From contig CANSYW010000002.1 of NCBI GenBank assembly GCA_947651395.1, positions 1 through 64,000 of the forward strand: DNA of 64,000 bases, read 5' to 3'. Positions within the stretch are counted from its first letter, which is position 1, and each line of letters starts with the position of its first letter. The position numbers and the translations under genes were made by a program. The notes under the pieces are model-generated. The model searched no databases, was not told the origin of the DNA, and saw only the letters and a list, made by a program, of their open reading frames with translations. The stretch comes from an uncultured Pseudoflavonifractor sp. Its GTDB lineage: Bacteria > Bacillota > Clostridia > Oscillospirales > Oscillospiraceae. Shown here in pieces: positions 1 to 8,633 of the stretch.

Positions 1-49
1 CGGGAAAGAATGATCCCTCAGAGCTTGTCCACCTTTCGAGGTGGGAACA

Positions 50-268
50 TTACCGTTGATCGGAAAGCCCTAACAAATAGTCAGAAGACACCTTATAGTG
101 TTCGCAGATCAGCACTAATTTTTCAAGAGTAGTAGAATTGTACCCATTTTCGATTGCGCTGATTTGCGGGACGGAAACATCGATCAGTTTAGCCAATGCG
201 TCTTGCTTTTCCTGGTGATCCACCCGAAGCTGGCGAAGCCGTTGACCAAATAATTTTTTTGAAAGCAT
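50..268 (-). CDS. XRE-family HTH repressor (72 aa)
   Basis: This is a small single-domain DNA-binding protein of the Cro/C1 (XRE) type and probably represses the divergent gene at 341. The helix-turn-helix spans about residues 5-60, with the recognition-helix run VSVPQISAIENG, and the C-terminal YKVSSDYLLGLSD is typical of phage-like and stand-alone XRE proteins. I start it at the ATG at 268 because an AAAGGGG ribosome-binding site sits 6 nt upstream. A GTG at 286 is in frame but falls inside the palindrome. The gene faces away from the 85-aa gene across a perfect 18-bp inverted repeat, which suggests self-regulation and repression of the neighbour. No effector or cleavage domain is present. 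Confidence 0.85.
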   Translation of the reverse strand: MLSKKLFGQRLRQLRVDHQEKQDALAKLIDVSVPQISAIENGYNSTTLEKLVLICEHYKVSSDYLLGLSDQR

Positions 269-279
269 AGTGTGCCCCT

Positions 280-308
280 TTGACACTTAAGTTAAACTGA
301 AGTATAAT
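280..308 (+). promoter_or_regulatory. Consensus sigma-A promoter of the 85-aa gene
   Basis: The -35 box TTGACA (280-285), a 17-bp spacer and the -10 box TATAAT (303-308) match the consensus at every position. The promoter fires toward the ATG at 341. Confidence 0.85.
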
Positions 309-327
309 AACTTCAGTTTAACTTAAG
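286..327. promoter_or_regulatory. Perfect 18-bp inverted repeat, probable XRE operator
   Basis: CTTAAGTTAAACTGAAGT at 286-303 is repeated as its exact reverse complement at 310-327, with a 6-bp spacer. It covers the promoter spacer, the -10 box and the likely transcription start, so a bound repressor would block RNA polymerase. The site lies between the divergent XRE gene and the gene at 341. Confidence 0.8.
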
Positions 328-340
328 GAGATGCTTTTCT

Positions 341-598
341 ATGGACGAATTGACCCACATTCTCTGGGAATACATCGGCAAATACCGCCTGGAGGCCTGC
401 TACGGCCTGACCTCCCAAAGAGAGCGGGAGGAGAACGAACAGGCGGCGGGCTGGAACCTGGAGGATCTGCGCAGGCTCTGCCCTCCGGAGGCCCTGGAAC
501 GGGTCGGCACCCTGATGGACTGCCTGGAAAATGTTCGCGCCGAGGACATGGAGGCCGTCTTCACCTGCGGTCTCCGGCTGGGCCTGTCCCTTCGCTGA
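341..598 (+). CDS. Small uncharacterised protein (85 aa)
   Basis: Function is unknown. The protein is acidic at its N-terminus (MDELTHILWEYIGKYR) and predicted mostly helical, and it ends in FTCGLRLGLSLR. There is no signal peptide or membrane segment. The general look resembles short phage- or conjugation-derived proteins of the DUF6809 kind, but that is an impression only. An AAGGAG site lies 10 nt before the ATG. The gene is driven by a consensus promoter under an XRE operator, so it is probably kept silent until the regulator is removed. It ends just before a shared terminator and converges with infB. Confidence 0.6.
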   Translation: MDELTHILWEYIGKYRLEACYGLTSQREREENEQAAGWNLEDLRRLCPPEALERVGTLMDCLENVRAEDMEAVFTCGLRLGLSLR

Positions 599-606
599 AA
601 GAAAAA

Positions 607-631
607 CAGGGCGGGCGAAAGGCCCGCCCTG
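607..631. terminator. Bidirectional terminator between the 85-aa gene and infB
   Basis: A 10-bp GC-rich stem (CAGGGCGGGC at 607-616, complement at 622-631) has a 5-nt loop. A-rich sequence on the 5' side becomes a T-tract for the minus-strand infB operon. Confidence 0.85.
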
Positions 632-635
632 CTGT

Positions 636-3002
636 TTATTTGACCTCGATCTGCTCCATGAGGAAGGCCTCGATCACGTCGCCCTCCTTGATGTCCTGCC
701 ACTTTTCAAAGGTGATGCCGCACTCGTAGCCCTGGGCGACCTCCTTCACGCTGTCCTTGAAGCGCTGGAGGGAGGCGATGGCGCCGTCGTAGATGACGAT
801 GTTGTCCCGGAGCAGCCGCATCTGGGCCCCCCGCTGGATCCGGCCATCGGTGACGTAGCAGCCAGCCACCATACCCACGCCGGTGATGCGGAAGACGTTG
901 CGGACCTCGGCCTGGCCCAGCTCCACCTCCTTGAACTTGGGAGTGAGCATGCCCTTCATGGCGGTTTCGATCTCCTCAATGGCGTCGTAGATGACCCGGT
1001 ACATCCGCATGTCCACATGATCCCGGGCGGCGGAGGCCTTGGCGTTGGCGTCGGGCCGGACGTTAAAGCCCACAATGATAGCGTTGGAGGTGTTGGCCAG
1101 CATCACGTCGGAGTCGTTGATGGCGCCCACGGCGCAGTGGATGACCCGCACCCGCACCTCCTCGTTGGTGATCTTTTCCAGAGACTGCTTCACCGCCTCG
1201 GCGGAGCCCTGGACGTCGGCCTTGACGATGACGTTCAGGTTCTTCATCTCCCCCTGCTGGATCTGGGAGAAGAGATCCTCCAGAGTCACCTTGCCCTGGG
1301 GGCCGGAGGCGGCCATCTTCTGGTCGTGCTTGCGCTGCTCGGCCAGCTCACGGGCCATGCGCTCGTCATCCACGGCGTGGAAGTCGTCGCCGGCGGAGGG
1401 GACCTCGGCCATGCCGATGATCTCCACAGGCACCGAGGGCCCGGCGTGCTCCACCTTCTCTCCCGAGGCGGTGGTCATGGCACGGACACGGCCCACGGCG
1501 GTGCCCGCGATGATCACGTCTCCCTGGTTCAGGGTACCGTTTTGCACCAGCAGAGTGGCCACGGGGCCCCGGCCCTTGTCCAGCCGGGCCTCCACCACCG
1601 CGCCGTGGGCGGAGCGCTGGGGATTGGCCTTGAGCTCCCGCATCTCGGCGGTGAGGGTGACCATCTCCAGCAGGGTGTCGATGCCCGCTCCGGTCTTGGC
1701 GGAGATGGGACAGATGATGGTCTCGCCGCCCCACTCCTCGGGCACCAGCTCATATTCGGTGAGCTGCTGCTTGATCCGGTCGGGGTTGGCCTCGGGCTTA
1801 TCCATCTTGTTGATGGCCACGATGATGGGGATCTCGGCGGCCTTGGCGTGATTGATGGACTCCACGGTCTGGGGCATGATGCCGTCGTCGGCGGCCACCA
1901 CCAGGATGGCGATGTCGGTGATCATGGCACCCCGGGCCCGCATGGCGGTGAAGGCCTCGTGGCCGGGGGTGTCCAGGAAGGTGATGGGCTTGCCGCCCAC
2001 CTCCACCTGGTAGGCGCCGATGTGCTGGGTGATGCCGCCGGCCTCCCCCTCGGTGACATGGGCGTTGCGGATATAGTCCAGAAGAGAGGTCTTGCCGTGA
2101 TCCACGTGACCCATGACCACCACCACAGGGGCCCGGTTCACCAGATCCTCTTCCCGGTCCTCGGCGGTGTCGATGAGCTTCTCCTCGATGGTGACGATGA
2201 CCTCCTTCTCCACCTTGCAGCCCATCTCCTCGGCGATGATGGCGGCGGTGTCGAAGTCGATGACGTCGCTCATGGAGGCCATGACCCCGTTCTTCATCAG
2301 GGTCTTGACCACCTCGGCCCCCGTCTTTTTCATCCGGGAGGCCAGCTCGTTGACGGCGATCTCATCGGGGATGAGCACCTTCACGGGCGCCTTCTTGGCG
2401 ATCTCCAGCTGGAGCCGACGCAGCTTCTCCTGCTCCTCCTGGCGGCGCTTGTTGCCCCCCTGGAAGGAGCCGCGGCGCTGCTGGGCGTTGCGGCCGCGGA
2501 ACTTTTCCCGGCCGGCGTCCATCTGCTTGGTCTTGGCCGAGGCGATGCGCTCCAGCTTCTCGTCGTATTTGTCCAGATTCACCGCGCCGCCCTTGCGGGT
2601 GTCCACCACCCGCTTCTCAGGCACCCGGCTGGCGGGACGCTGCTGGGCGGACTGCTGAGCCTGGGGCTTCTGGGCGGGAGCGGCCTGGCGGGCCGTATCG
2701 TCGCGGCCGGCGGGAGCCGCCTGGGCAGGGGCGGCGGGCTTGGGCTCGTCGGCCTTGGGGGCGGGCGTCTCCGCCTTGGGGGCCTGGGGCTCGTGATATA
2801 CGTCGGCGAAGATGCTCTCAATGCTCTCCACCTGGTTGTGCTGGGTGAGGTACTCGAAGATCAGGGTCAACTCCCTGCTCTCCAAAGCCTGTTGGGGATT
2901 CTTGGGGGCCGTGGCGTACTTGGCAAGGATCTCGGTGATCTCCTTGGTGCTCCGGTCAAAGTCCTTGGCCACCTCACGAACGCGATATTTGATATTCAGC
3001 AA
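636..3002 (-). CDS. infB: Translation initiation factor IF-2 (788 aa)
   Basis: IF-2 is the GTPase that places initiator fMet-tRNA on the 30S subunit and promotes subunit joining. The order seen is: IF2_N domain ([13 protein letters not shown] at the start), a long Ala/Pro/Gln/Lys-rich linker to about residue 200, then the G domain with P-loop GHVDHGKT near 298-305, [12 protein letters not shown] and SAK. The EF-Tu-like domain 2 and the C-terminal fMet-tRNA-binding domains follow. I start at TTG 3002 because a perfect GGAGGTGG lies 6 nt upstream and LNIKYRV is where the family begins; a longer open frame reaches 3038. It is the last gene of the rimP-nusA-rnpM-L7Ae-infB operon and is followed by a strong terminator. 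Confidence 0.97.
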   Translation of the reverse strand: MLNIKYRVREVAKDFDRSTKEITEILAKYATAPKNPQQALESRELTLIFEYLTQHNQVESIESIFADVYHEPQAPKAETPAPKADEPKPAAPAQAAPAGRDDTARQAAPAQKPQAQQSAQQRPASRVPEKRVVDTRKGGAVNLDKYDEKLERIASAKTKQMDAGREKFRGRNAQQRRGSFQGGNKRRQEEQEKLRRLQLEIAKKAPVKVLIPDEIAVNELASRMKKTGAEVVKTLMKNGVMASMSDVIDFDTAAIIAEEMGCKVEKEVIVTIEEKLIDTAEDREEDLVNRAPVVVVMGHVDHGKTSLLDYIRNAHVTEGEAGGITQHIGAYQVEVGGKPITFLDTPGHEAFTAMRARGAMITDIAILVVAADDGIMPQTVESINHAKAAEIPIIVAINKMDKPEANPDRIKQQLTEYELVPEEWGGETIICPISAKTGAGIDTLLEMVTLTAEMRELKANPQRSAHGAVVEARLDKGRGPVATLLVQNGTLNQGDVIIAGTAVGRVRAMTTASGEKVEHAGPSVPVEIIGMAEVPSAGDDFHAVDDERMARELAEQRKHDQKMAASGPQGKVTLEDLFSQIQQGEMKNLNVIVKADVQGSAEAVKQSLEKITNEEVRVRVIHCAVGAINDSDVMLANTSNAIIVGFNVRPDANAKASAARDHVDMRMYRVIYDAIEEIETAMKGMLTPKFKEVELGQAEVRNVFRITGVGMVAGCYVTDGRIQRGAQMRLLRDNIVIYDGAIASLQRFKDSVKEVAQGYECGITFEKWQDIKEGDVIEAFLMEQIEVK

Positions 3003-3109
3003 ATGAAGCCACCTCCATTTTGGTGGAACTTGCGCCAATGAGAAAAGGGGAGGGCCGCTCCCGCTTTCTCATTGGAACAAGTCCGCTCAAGTCGTTGTTG
3101 TCCGTCGTC

Positions 3110-3571
3110 TCATGTCTGTCTGCCCTCTTTGGGGGGCGCTGCCCAGGGTTTTCTGCCCTGGGCCTGTCGGGCCTTTTCCCTGGCGCGCTGCTCCCTGCGC
3201 CGGCGATCCTGCTTGGCGGCTTTGCTGCCCAGAGCCTGGGCGGCGTCGCCGTAAAGCTGGGGATCCAGCCGGGAGAGCTTCTCCGCGGCGGCGGCGGCCA
3301 GGCCCATGTCGGTGAGGGCGACCACCGCGCAGGCGGCCCTTCCCAGCGCGCCGCCCAGCTCCGCCTTGGTCAGGGGGAGGGCGAGCACCGGGGCGTTGCC
3401 CTGCCCGGCCAGGGATCCGATCTTGCGTCGGGTGTTGTCGGCGGCGTCGGAGGCCAGCAGGATGACCCTGGCCTTGTGGCAGAGGATGGCCGTGGTCACA
3501 CTCTCTTCACCCAACTCCGCCTTGCCCGCTCTGCGGGCGAGACCCAGGAGGCCGGTGAGGCCGTTATCCAT
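3110..3571 (-). CDS. L7Ae/L30e/Gadd45-family ribosomal protein
   Basis: This protein belongs to the YlxQ/YbxF-like group of bacterial L7Ae homologues, which bind kink-turn RNA. The fold covers about residues 1-100 (LLGLARRAGKAELGEESV, then ILLASDAADNTRRKI). A long basic tail rich in Arg, Gln and Ala follows, with KQDRRRREQRAREKARQ, probably for RNA contact. It sits in the conserved place between rnpM and infB. The ATG at 3571 overlaps the end of rnpM by 8 bp, implying translational coupling; a GTG at 3580 is an alternative start. Its exact cellular role is unsettled in this family. Confidence 0.88.
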   Translation of the reverse strand: MDNGLTGLLGLARRAGKAELGEESVTTAILCHKARVILLASDAADNTRRKIGSLAGQGNAPVLALPLTKAELGGALGRAACAVVALTDMGLAAAAAEKLSRLDPQLYGDAAQALGSKAAKQDRRRREQRAREKARQAQGRKPWAAPPKEGRQT

Positions 3572-3839
3572 CACCCTCACCCTCTTTCATCTGCTCCTCC
3601 AGGGCCTGCCACACCTCGTCGGGCAGGGGGGCGGAGAAGGCCCGCTCCAGAGCCCGGGCTTTCCGGGCCTTTTTCAGGCACTCCGGATCGGGACACACAT
3701 AGGCGCCCCGTCCCGGTTTTTTGCCCTTGAAGTCCAGCGAGACCTCCCCCTCCGGGGAACGGACCACCCGGATGAGCTCCGGCTTGGGCTTATGCTCCCG
3801 GCAGCCAAGGCATTGGCGAACGGGGATCTTTTTCGGCAC
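3564..3839 (-). CDS. rnpM: RNase P modulator RnpM (YlxR family, 91 aa)
   Basis: This small RNA-binding protein was formerly known as YlxR/DUF448, and members have been reported to interact with RNase P. The family core is clear: RQCLGCREHKPKPELIRVVR with its Cys pair, then GRGAYVCPDPECLKKA with the signature GRGAY. The start is GTG at 3839, with GAGGAG about 11 nt upstream. The gene lies between nusA and the L7Ae-family gene, as in most Firmicutes. Confidence 0.92.
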   Translation of the reverse strand: MPKKIPVRQCLGCREHKPKPELIRVVRSPEGEVSLDFKGKKPGRGAYVCPDPECLKKARKARALERAFSAPLPDEVWQALEEQMKEGEGDG

Positions 3840-3920
3840 GGTTGGTCACGCTCCTCTCCCTTGTCATGTCAAGCTCCAAATCGGTCCAGGCCTCCTCACT
3901 GACCGATTTTTTACTCCTCG

Positions 3921-5096
3921 TTATTCCACGGCGATGAGGCCGTCCTCCTGGGAGTCGTCCTCGTCCAGGGCGCTGGTGGGCTTGATGTCGATCTTGTATC
4001 GGGTGAGCTTGGCGGCCAGACGGGCGTTTTGGCCCTCCTTGCCGATGGCCAGGCTGAGCTGGTCGTCGGGCACCACCACCCGGCAGCTGCCCTTGCTGTC
4101 CTTGTCGGAGAGGAGCTCCTCCTCCCCGGCGCGGCTGTCCAGGGTAGTCACCGAGATCACGTCGGCGGGGGCCAGGGCGGCGGCGATAAACTCCGCCGGA
4201 TCCTCCGACCACTTGATGATGTCCACCTTCTCGCCCTTGAGCTCGTTGACGATGTTGTTGACCCGCTGGCCCTTGGGGCCCACGCAGGCGCCGATGGGAT
4301 CCACGTTGGGGTCGGCGGACCACACCGCCAGCTTGGTGCGGCTGCCCGCCTCCCGGGCGATGGACTTGACCTCCACGGTGCCGTCGTAGATCTCGGGCAC
4401 CTCCAGCTCAAAAAGCCGCTTGACAAGGCCGGGGTGGGTGCGGGAGATGAGCACCTGGGGGCCGCGGGTGGAGCGGCGCACCTCGGCCACGTAGACCTTC
4501 AGGCGCATGCCCTCGATATACTGCTCCCCCTTGATCTGCTCATTGGGGGCCAGATAGGCCTCGGTGAACTCACTGCCCGAGGTGATGCGCAGGGAGCAGC
4601 CGCCGGTGCGGGGATCGATGCGGGTAATAAGACCGGTGAGGATCTCCTTCTCCTTGGAGGAGAACTCGTCAAAGATCATGCCGCGTTCCGCCTCCCGCAT
4701 GCCTTGAATGATGACCTGACGGGCGGTCTGGGCGGCGATGCGGCCGAAGTCCCGGGTCTTGACCTCCATGGAGATCACATCCCCCAGCTGCACCTGCGGC
4801 AGCTTGGTCTGGGCCTCCTCCAGGCTGATCTCGGTGGAGGGGTCATCCACCTTCTCCACCACGTCCTTTTTCAGATACATGCGCACGGTGCCCTTTTCCT
4901 CGTCGGCGTCCACCACCAGGTTGTCCCCGGCCTCGGGGTGATCCTTCTTGTAGGCGGAGACCAGGGCCAGGGTGATCTTCTCCAGCATGTAGCCCTTGGG
5001 GATCCCCTTCTCCTTCTCAATGAGGTCGATGGCGGTGAAGAACTCGGCCGCGTCCAGCTCGTGGGGCTTTTGTACGTTCTGATTTTTCTTCGGCAT
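3921..5096 (-). CDS. nusA: Transcription termination/antitermination factor NusA (391 aa)
   Basis: NusA binds RNA polymerase and modulates pausing, termination and antitermination. Domains in order are the N-terminal polymerase-binding domain (about 1-130, containing [15 protein letters not shown]), an S1 domain (about 135-205) and tandem KH domains (about 210-350, with [21 protein letters not shown] and [17 protein letters not shown]). The 391-residue length lacks the C-terminal acidic repeats of E. coli NusA, as is usual in Firmicutes. AAGGAG sits 8 nt before the ATG, and the gene starts 14 bp after the rimP stop. Confidence 0.97.
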   Translation of the reverse strand: MPKKNQNVQKPHELDAAEFFTAIDLIEKEKGIPKGYMLEKITLALVSAYKKDHPEAGDNLVVDADEEKGTVRMYLKKDVVEKVDDPSTEISLEEAQTKLPQVQLGDVISMEVKTRDFGRIAAQTARQVIIQGMREAERGMIFDEFSSKEKEILTGLITRIDPRTGGCSLRITSGSEFTEAYLAPNEQIKGEQYIEGMRLKVYVAEVRRSTRGPQVLISRTHPGLVKRLFELEVPEIYDGTVEVKSIAREAGSRTKLAVWSADPNVDPIGACVGPKGQRVNNIVNELKGEKVDIIKWSEDPAEFIAAALAPADVISVTTLDSRAGEEELLSDKDSKGSCRVVVPDDQLSLAIGKEGQNARLAAKLTRYKIDIKPTSALDEDDSQEDGLIAVE

Positions 5097-5110
5097 AGCG
5101 GTATTCTCCT

Positions 5111-5566
5111 TTATACGTGTACATACAGGCGGGCCTGTGCCACGTCTTTTTTCTCAAAGGTCATCTCTCCGGCGGGGGTGGTGAGGGTGACGGCCCCGTC
5201 CGCGTAAGCGGTCAGAACGCCCACCCAGTCCTTGCGGCCCTCCCGGGCCCGGTAGAGACGGACTTCTATCTCGCTGCCCAGAAAGGCGGCGAAGTGCTCG
5301 GGTTTTTTGAGGGCCCGGTCCGCTCCGGCGGAGGAGACCTCAAAGGTGTAGCTGCCCTCGATGGGATCGGCCTGATCCAAGGCGTCGCTTACCGGGCGGG
5401 AGACCGCCTCGCAGTCGTCGATGCCGACGCCCCCGGGCTTGTCGATGTAGAGCCGGAGGTACCAGACCCCCGCCTCTTTCACATACTCCACGTCCCACAG
5501 GCTGCATCCCTGGGCCTCCACGATGGGGAGGGCCAGAGCCTCCACAATATCGGTGACCTTTGCCAT
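5111..5566 (-). CDS. rimP: Ribosome maturation factor RimP (151 aa)
   Basis: RimP helps assemble the 30S subunit. The sequence shows the family N-terminal alpha/beta domain (ALALPIVEAQGCSLWDVEYVKE, LRLYIDKPGGVGIDDCEAVSR) with the typical DALDQ and YTFEVSSAGADRAL run, then a C-terminal SH3-like barrel (about 85-151). It is the first gene of the nusA-infB operon. A sigma-A promoter lies about 80 bp upstream, and a terminator-like hairpin stands between promoter and start codon. Confidence 0.96.
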   Translation of the reverse strand: MAKVTDIVEALALPIVEAQGCSLWDVEYVKEAGVWYLRLYIDKPGGVGIDDCEAVSRPVSDALDQADPIEGSYTFEVSSAGADRALKKPEHFAAFLGSEIEVRLYRAREGRKDWVGVLTAYADGAVTLTTPAGEMTFEKKDVAQARLYVHV

Positions 5567-5595
5567 AGGCGTTTACACCCCTTTTCCATGAAAAA

Positions 5596-5617
5596 GAGTG
5601 AGGACTCAGCCTCACTC
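5596..5617 (-). promoter_or_regulatory. Terminator-like hairpin in the rimP operon leader
   Basis: On the minus strand GAGTGAGG and CCTCACTC form an 8-bp stem with a 6-nt loop, directly followed by TTTTTC. It lies about 25 nt upstream of the rimP start and within the predicted 5' UTR, so it may act as an attenuator of the whole operon. Leader hairpins before rimP are described in other bacteria; homology to them is inferred. Confidence 0.55.
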
Positions 5618-5645
5618 TCACCATACTGCCTTTACTATTGGAGCC

Positions 5646-5674
5646 AGTATACCATATTATGCCGTGGAACGCAA
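5646..5674 (-). promoter_or_regulatory. Sigma-A promoter of rimP-nusA-infB operon
   Basis: On the minus strand TTGCGT (5669-5674), a 17-bp spacer and TATACT (5646-5651). The predicted leader to the rimP ATG is about 70 nt. Confidence 0.7.
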
Positions 5675-5766
5675 GGGTTTTCTCCAAAAGTTCTGTGTTT
5701 GGAGGTCAGGACCGGCCCGGAGAGGCCAAAAGCGACACGTTTCGTTCCCAAATGGAGGAATATTTC

Positions 5767-5795
5767 TTGCAAGGAAAAAAGTGGAGTGATATAAT
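5767..5795 (+). promoter_or_regulatory. Sigma-A promoter of the SLH protein gene
   Basis: TTGCAA (5767-5772), a 17-bp spacer and TATAAT (5790-5795), about 70 bp before the ATG at 5866. A GC palindrome (GGGGGCGCCCCC) follows in the leader. Confidence 0.7.
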
Positions 5796-5865
5796 ATAAT
5801 TCAATTGAGGGGGGCGCCCCCTGAAAAACCGGAACTGATCACCTTTTTAAAGGAGTGAGGCAGCA

Positions 5866-8559
5866 ATGAAACGGATCCTGTCCCTGACGCTGGCCCTAAC
5901 GATGTGCCTGGGCCTTGCCCTGCCGGCGCGGGCGGCGGAGGGCTTCTCCGACCTGGAGGGCCACTACGCCAGGACGGCGGTGAAGGCCTGGAGCGAGCGT
6001 GGAGTGCTGGAGGGCTATCCCGACGGTACCTTCCGGCCCGACGGCCAGGTGACCCGGGCCGAGCTGGCGGTGGTGCTGGACCGGGTGATGGGCTATCAGA
6101 ACATGGCGGAGAACACCTATACCGACATGTCCGATAAGGCGTGGTATGCCCCCAGCATTCTTCACCTCACCGCCGAGGGCATCTTCCAGGGTCGGAAGGC
6201 CGGGCAGATGATGCCCAAGTCCGCTGTCACCCGGCAGGAGGCCTTTGCCGCGCTGGCCCGGTGCCTGGGTCTGGAGGCCGGTCAGTCGGCCCCCGACTTT
6301 ACGGACGACGCCGACATCGCCCCCTGGGCGGTGGGCTATGTCTCCGCCATGAAGGAGGCGGGCTATATCCGGGGTGACAAAAAAACGGGCGCCATCCGTC
6401 CCGACGACCCTATCACCCGGGCGGAGCTGGTGACCATCCTGGATCGGATGGCCCCCGGTTTCATCAATGAGGACGGGGAGTATTCGGAGGATTGCCAGGG
6501 CAACCTCATCGTCAACGCCCGGGACGTGACCCTGAAGGAGATGACCGTGGCGGGCGATCTCATCGTGGCCGACGGCGTGGGCGATGGAGATGTGTATCTG
6601 GAAAAGGTCACTGTGGAGGGGGACGTTATCCTCCGGGGCTGTGGGGAGAACTCCTTCCACATCCTGCCGGGGTGCGATGTAAAGAACATCATCGTCACCA
6701 AGACCACAGGAGGAATGATCCGCCTGGTCAATGAGAGCGGCAAGACCATCCCCATGATCTTTGTCAACGACGGCAAGGCCGGGGTGACCCTGGACGGCGA
6801 CGCCCTGGGGGAGGTGGTCATCGCCTGCGACGCCCCTGTGACCATCGCCGCCAAGAGTGTGAAGACCCTCTCTGTCACCGGCGGCGCCAAGCTCACCGTG
6901 AACAAGGGCTCCACCGTGTCCAGCCTGGAGCTGGCCGAGAGCGCCAAGACTGCCCAGGTGACGGTGGAGGGCCGGGTCTCCAGGCTGACCAACGACGCCG
7001 GGGTGAAGGTGGATAAGCAGAACGGCGGCAGCGTGGGAGGCAGCTCTTCCGGCGGCTCCAGCTCGGGCGGCAGCTCCTCCGGCGGTTCCGGCGGCGGGAG
7101 TACCGCCGCACCCAAGACCGTTTCGGAGGCGAAGCTCCAGCTCCTGGCTCCTGCCTTCGGCAATATTCCCGACGAGGCCGACGTGCTGGGCGTGGGGTAT
7201 TCCGCCAAAACGGAGTGGTTCAACGCCGACGGCTCCGCCCCCAGCTACCGCTGGAAGGCGGACAGCACCGACAAGGACACCTTTACCGCCGACCAGGCCT
7301 ACCAGGCGGTGGTGACCCTGAGCCCTGTTACCAACTATGTTTTTGCCGACAGCCTGAAGGTAAGCGTCACCGACGGAAACGGCAATGAGTTTCTCCCCGC
7401 CAAGTCGGAGAAGAGCGGGAACAACTGGGTGGTGACCATGGTCTATGAAAAAACCGAGCACCGGGAGCCGGTGAGTGGAGTGACTGTCGTGGCCCCGGCG
7501 GCGGTGAGCCCAGGGACGACGGCAAAGCTTGAGGTCTCCTATTGGAACAACCTTCTGGTGGATCCGGAGACCTTTTCCTACCAATGGTATCAGTGCGATA
7601 ACGCCGAGGGCGGGGGGAAGACCCCTATCACCGGAGCGACGGCCAGAGAATATACTGTCCCCGCCGAAGACACCCGGACCGAGGGGATACTCTACTACTG
7701 CTGTGACGTTACCGCCGGGGGGAAGACCTGTCCCTCTGCCGTGAAGGCGGTGGAGATCCGGGACATATTGGACGCCGATACCATCCCGATTCCCACCGTG
7801 GGCAGCGAGCTGACAGTGGATGAGAGCGGAAGACGGATGACGGTGGAACTGGGAGAGCTGATGTGCCACAAGGACGTGAGCTATTCGGTGGAGGTCAATG
7901 CAAAGGTACAGAAGAAGGACGGCACAGAGCTCGGGGGCAGCGTGACCGTTGTGTACATCGACTCCGATACCATCCCGGAAAACGGGGCGGTGAGCGTGGG
8001 ACTGGACCTGGTCGACTTTGTGAGCGAGTATGTTTTCACTATGCTCAGGGCAGGACTGTGTTATGATATCGAGCTGGGCGAGGTCACGGTGACAGTACGG
8101 CCTGCGCTGCAAAATGCTGAGGTGGCCGATAAGGTGGGGGAGAGGAAGCTGGACATGACCGGGAAGGGAGTCTTCCACGTTTTCTCCATCGGCAGCGGAT
8201 CTGCCGACGAACCCTGGCAGGGCCCGCCCAAAAGCCTTCAGCTGGTGATCAACGGCTCCACCGGGACGTTTCAGGATAAGACGGATCCGGATCCCGTTCC
8301 CACCGGCGTCTATGAGCAGGTGAGGGTGGCCTTCTGCATGGGCACTGGCTGGGTGTCACTGCTGCCGGGCAGTCAGGACTCCTACTGGAATGGGGCGCTC
8401 CCAGTACCGGAAAACTGGCTGGAAGGCTTTGGGACGGGCGAGTCCATGGCCCAGGTCATATGCGCCTTCTATGCCCTCGGGGAGCCCGGCGAGGGGATGA
8501 AGGTCTATGGCATGGAGCTGACGAACCTGAACATCATCTTCCAGCCTGGAAACAGCTGA
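5866..8559 (+). CDS. Secreted S-layer-homology protein with Ig-like regions (897 aa)
   Basis: This is an exported, wall-attached protein of unknown target. Residues 1-23 are a classical signal peptide ending in PARA-AEG. Three SLH motifs follow at about 25-70, 85-130 and 145-190 (for example GFSDLEGHYARTAVKAW and DGTFRPDGQVTRAELAVVL); SLH triplets bind pyruvylated secondary wall polymer. Residues about 205-380 look like a beta-helical or repetitive beta-strand stalk (GDVYLEKVTVEGDVILRGCG). A Gly/Ser linker at about 386-412 separates this from Ig-like C-terminal modules. AAGGAG precedes the ATG. The gene is alone between a sigma-A promoter and a strong shared terminator. Confidence 0.88.
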   Translation: MKRILSLTLALTMCLGLALPARAAEGFSDLEGHYARTAVKAWSERGVLEGYPDGTFRPDGQVTRAELAVVLDRVMGYQNMAENTYTDMSDKAWYAPSILHLTAEGIFQGRKAGQMMPKSAVTRQEAFAALARCLGLEAGQSAPDFTDDADIAPWAVGYVSAMKEAGYIRGDKKTGAIRPDDPITRAELVTILDRMAPGFINEDGEYSEDCQGNLIVNARDVTLKEMTVAGDLIVADGVGDGDVYLEKVTVEGDVILRGCGENSFHILPGCDVKNIIVTKTTGGMIRLVNESGKTIPMIFVNDGKAGVTLDGDALGEVVIACDAPVTIAAKSVKTLSVTGGAKLTVNKGSTVSSLELAESAKTAQVTVEGRVSRLTNDAGVKVDKQNGGSVGGSSSGGSSSGGSSSGGSGGGSTAAPKTVSEAKLQLLAPAFGNIPDEADVLGVGYSAKTEWFNADGSAPSYRWKADSTDKDTFTADQAYQAVVTLSPVTNYVFADSLKVSVTDGNGNEFLPAKSEKSGNNWVVTMVYEKTEHREPVSGVTVVAPAAVSPGTTAKLEVSYWNNLLVDPETFSYQWYQCDNAEGGGKTPITGATAREYTVPAEDTRTEGILYYCCDVTAGGKTCPSAVKAVEIRDILDADTIPIPTVGSELTVDESGRRMTVELGELMCHKDVSYSVEVNAKVQKKDGTELGGSVTVVYIDSDTIPENGAVSVGLDLVDFVSEYVFTMLRAGLCYDIELGEVTVTVRPALQNAEVADKVGERKLDMTGKGVFHVFSIGSGSADEPWQGPPKSLQLVINGSTGTFQDKTDPDPVPTGVYEQVRVAFCMGTGWVSLLPGSQDSYWNGALPVPENWLEGFGTGESMAQVICAFYALGEPGEGMKVYGMELTNLNIIFQPGNS

Positions 8560-8570
8560 ATCGCGAAATA

Positions 8571-8614
8571 AAAATACCGCCTCTGCCGGACCGATCCGGC
8601 AGAGGCGGTATTTT
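8571..8614. terminator. Bidirectional terminator, SLH gene / EF-G-like gene
   Basis: A 20-bp stem (8571-8590 with 8595-8614) has a 4-nt loop, with A-run and T-run on the two sides. It serves both convergent genes. Confidence 0.92.
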
Positions 8615-8633
8615 TGTTTATCAGCTGGGAGCT

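Noticed and set aside
29-44. Hairpin CCACCT-TTCG-AGGTGG after the XRE gene as terminator
   Set aside because: The stem is only 6 bp and no T-tract follows on the minus strand.
531-3041. 836-codon plus-strand open frame opposite infB
   Set aside because: It mirrors infB codon by codon in a GC-rich gene, its product is low-complexity, it has no ribosome-binding site, and infB is certain.
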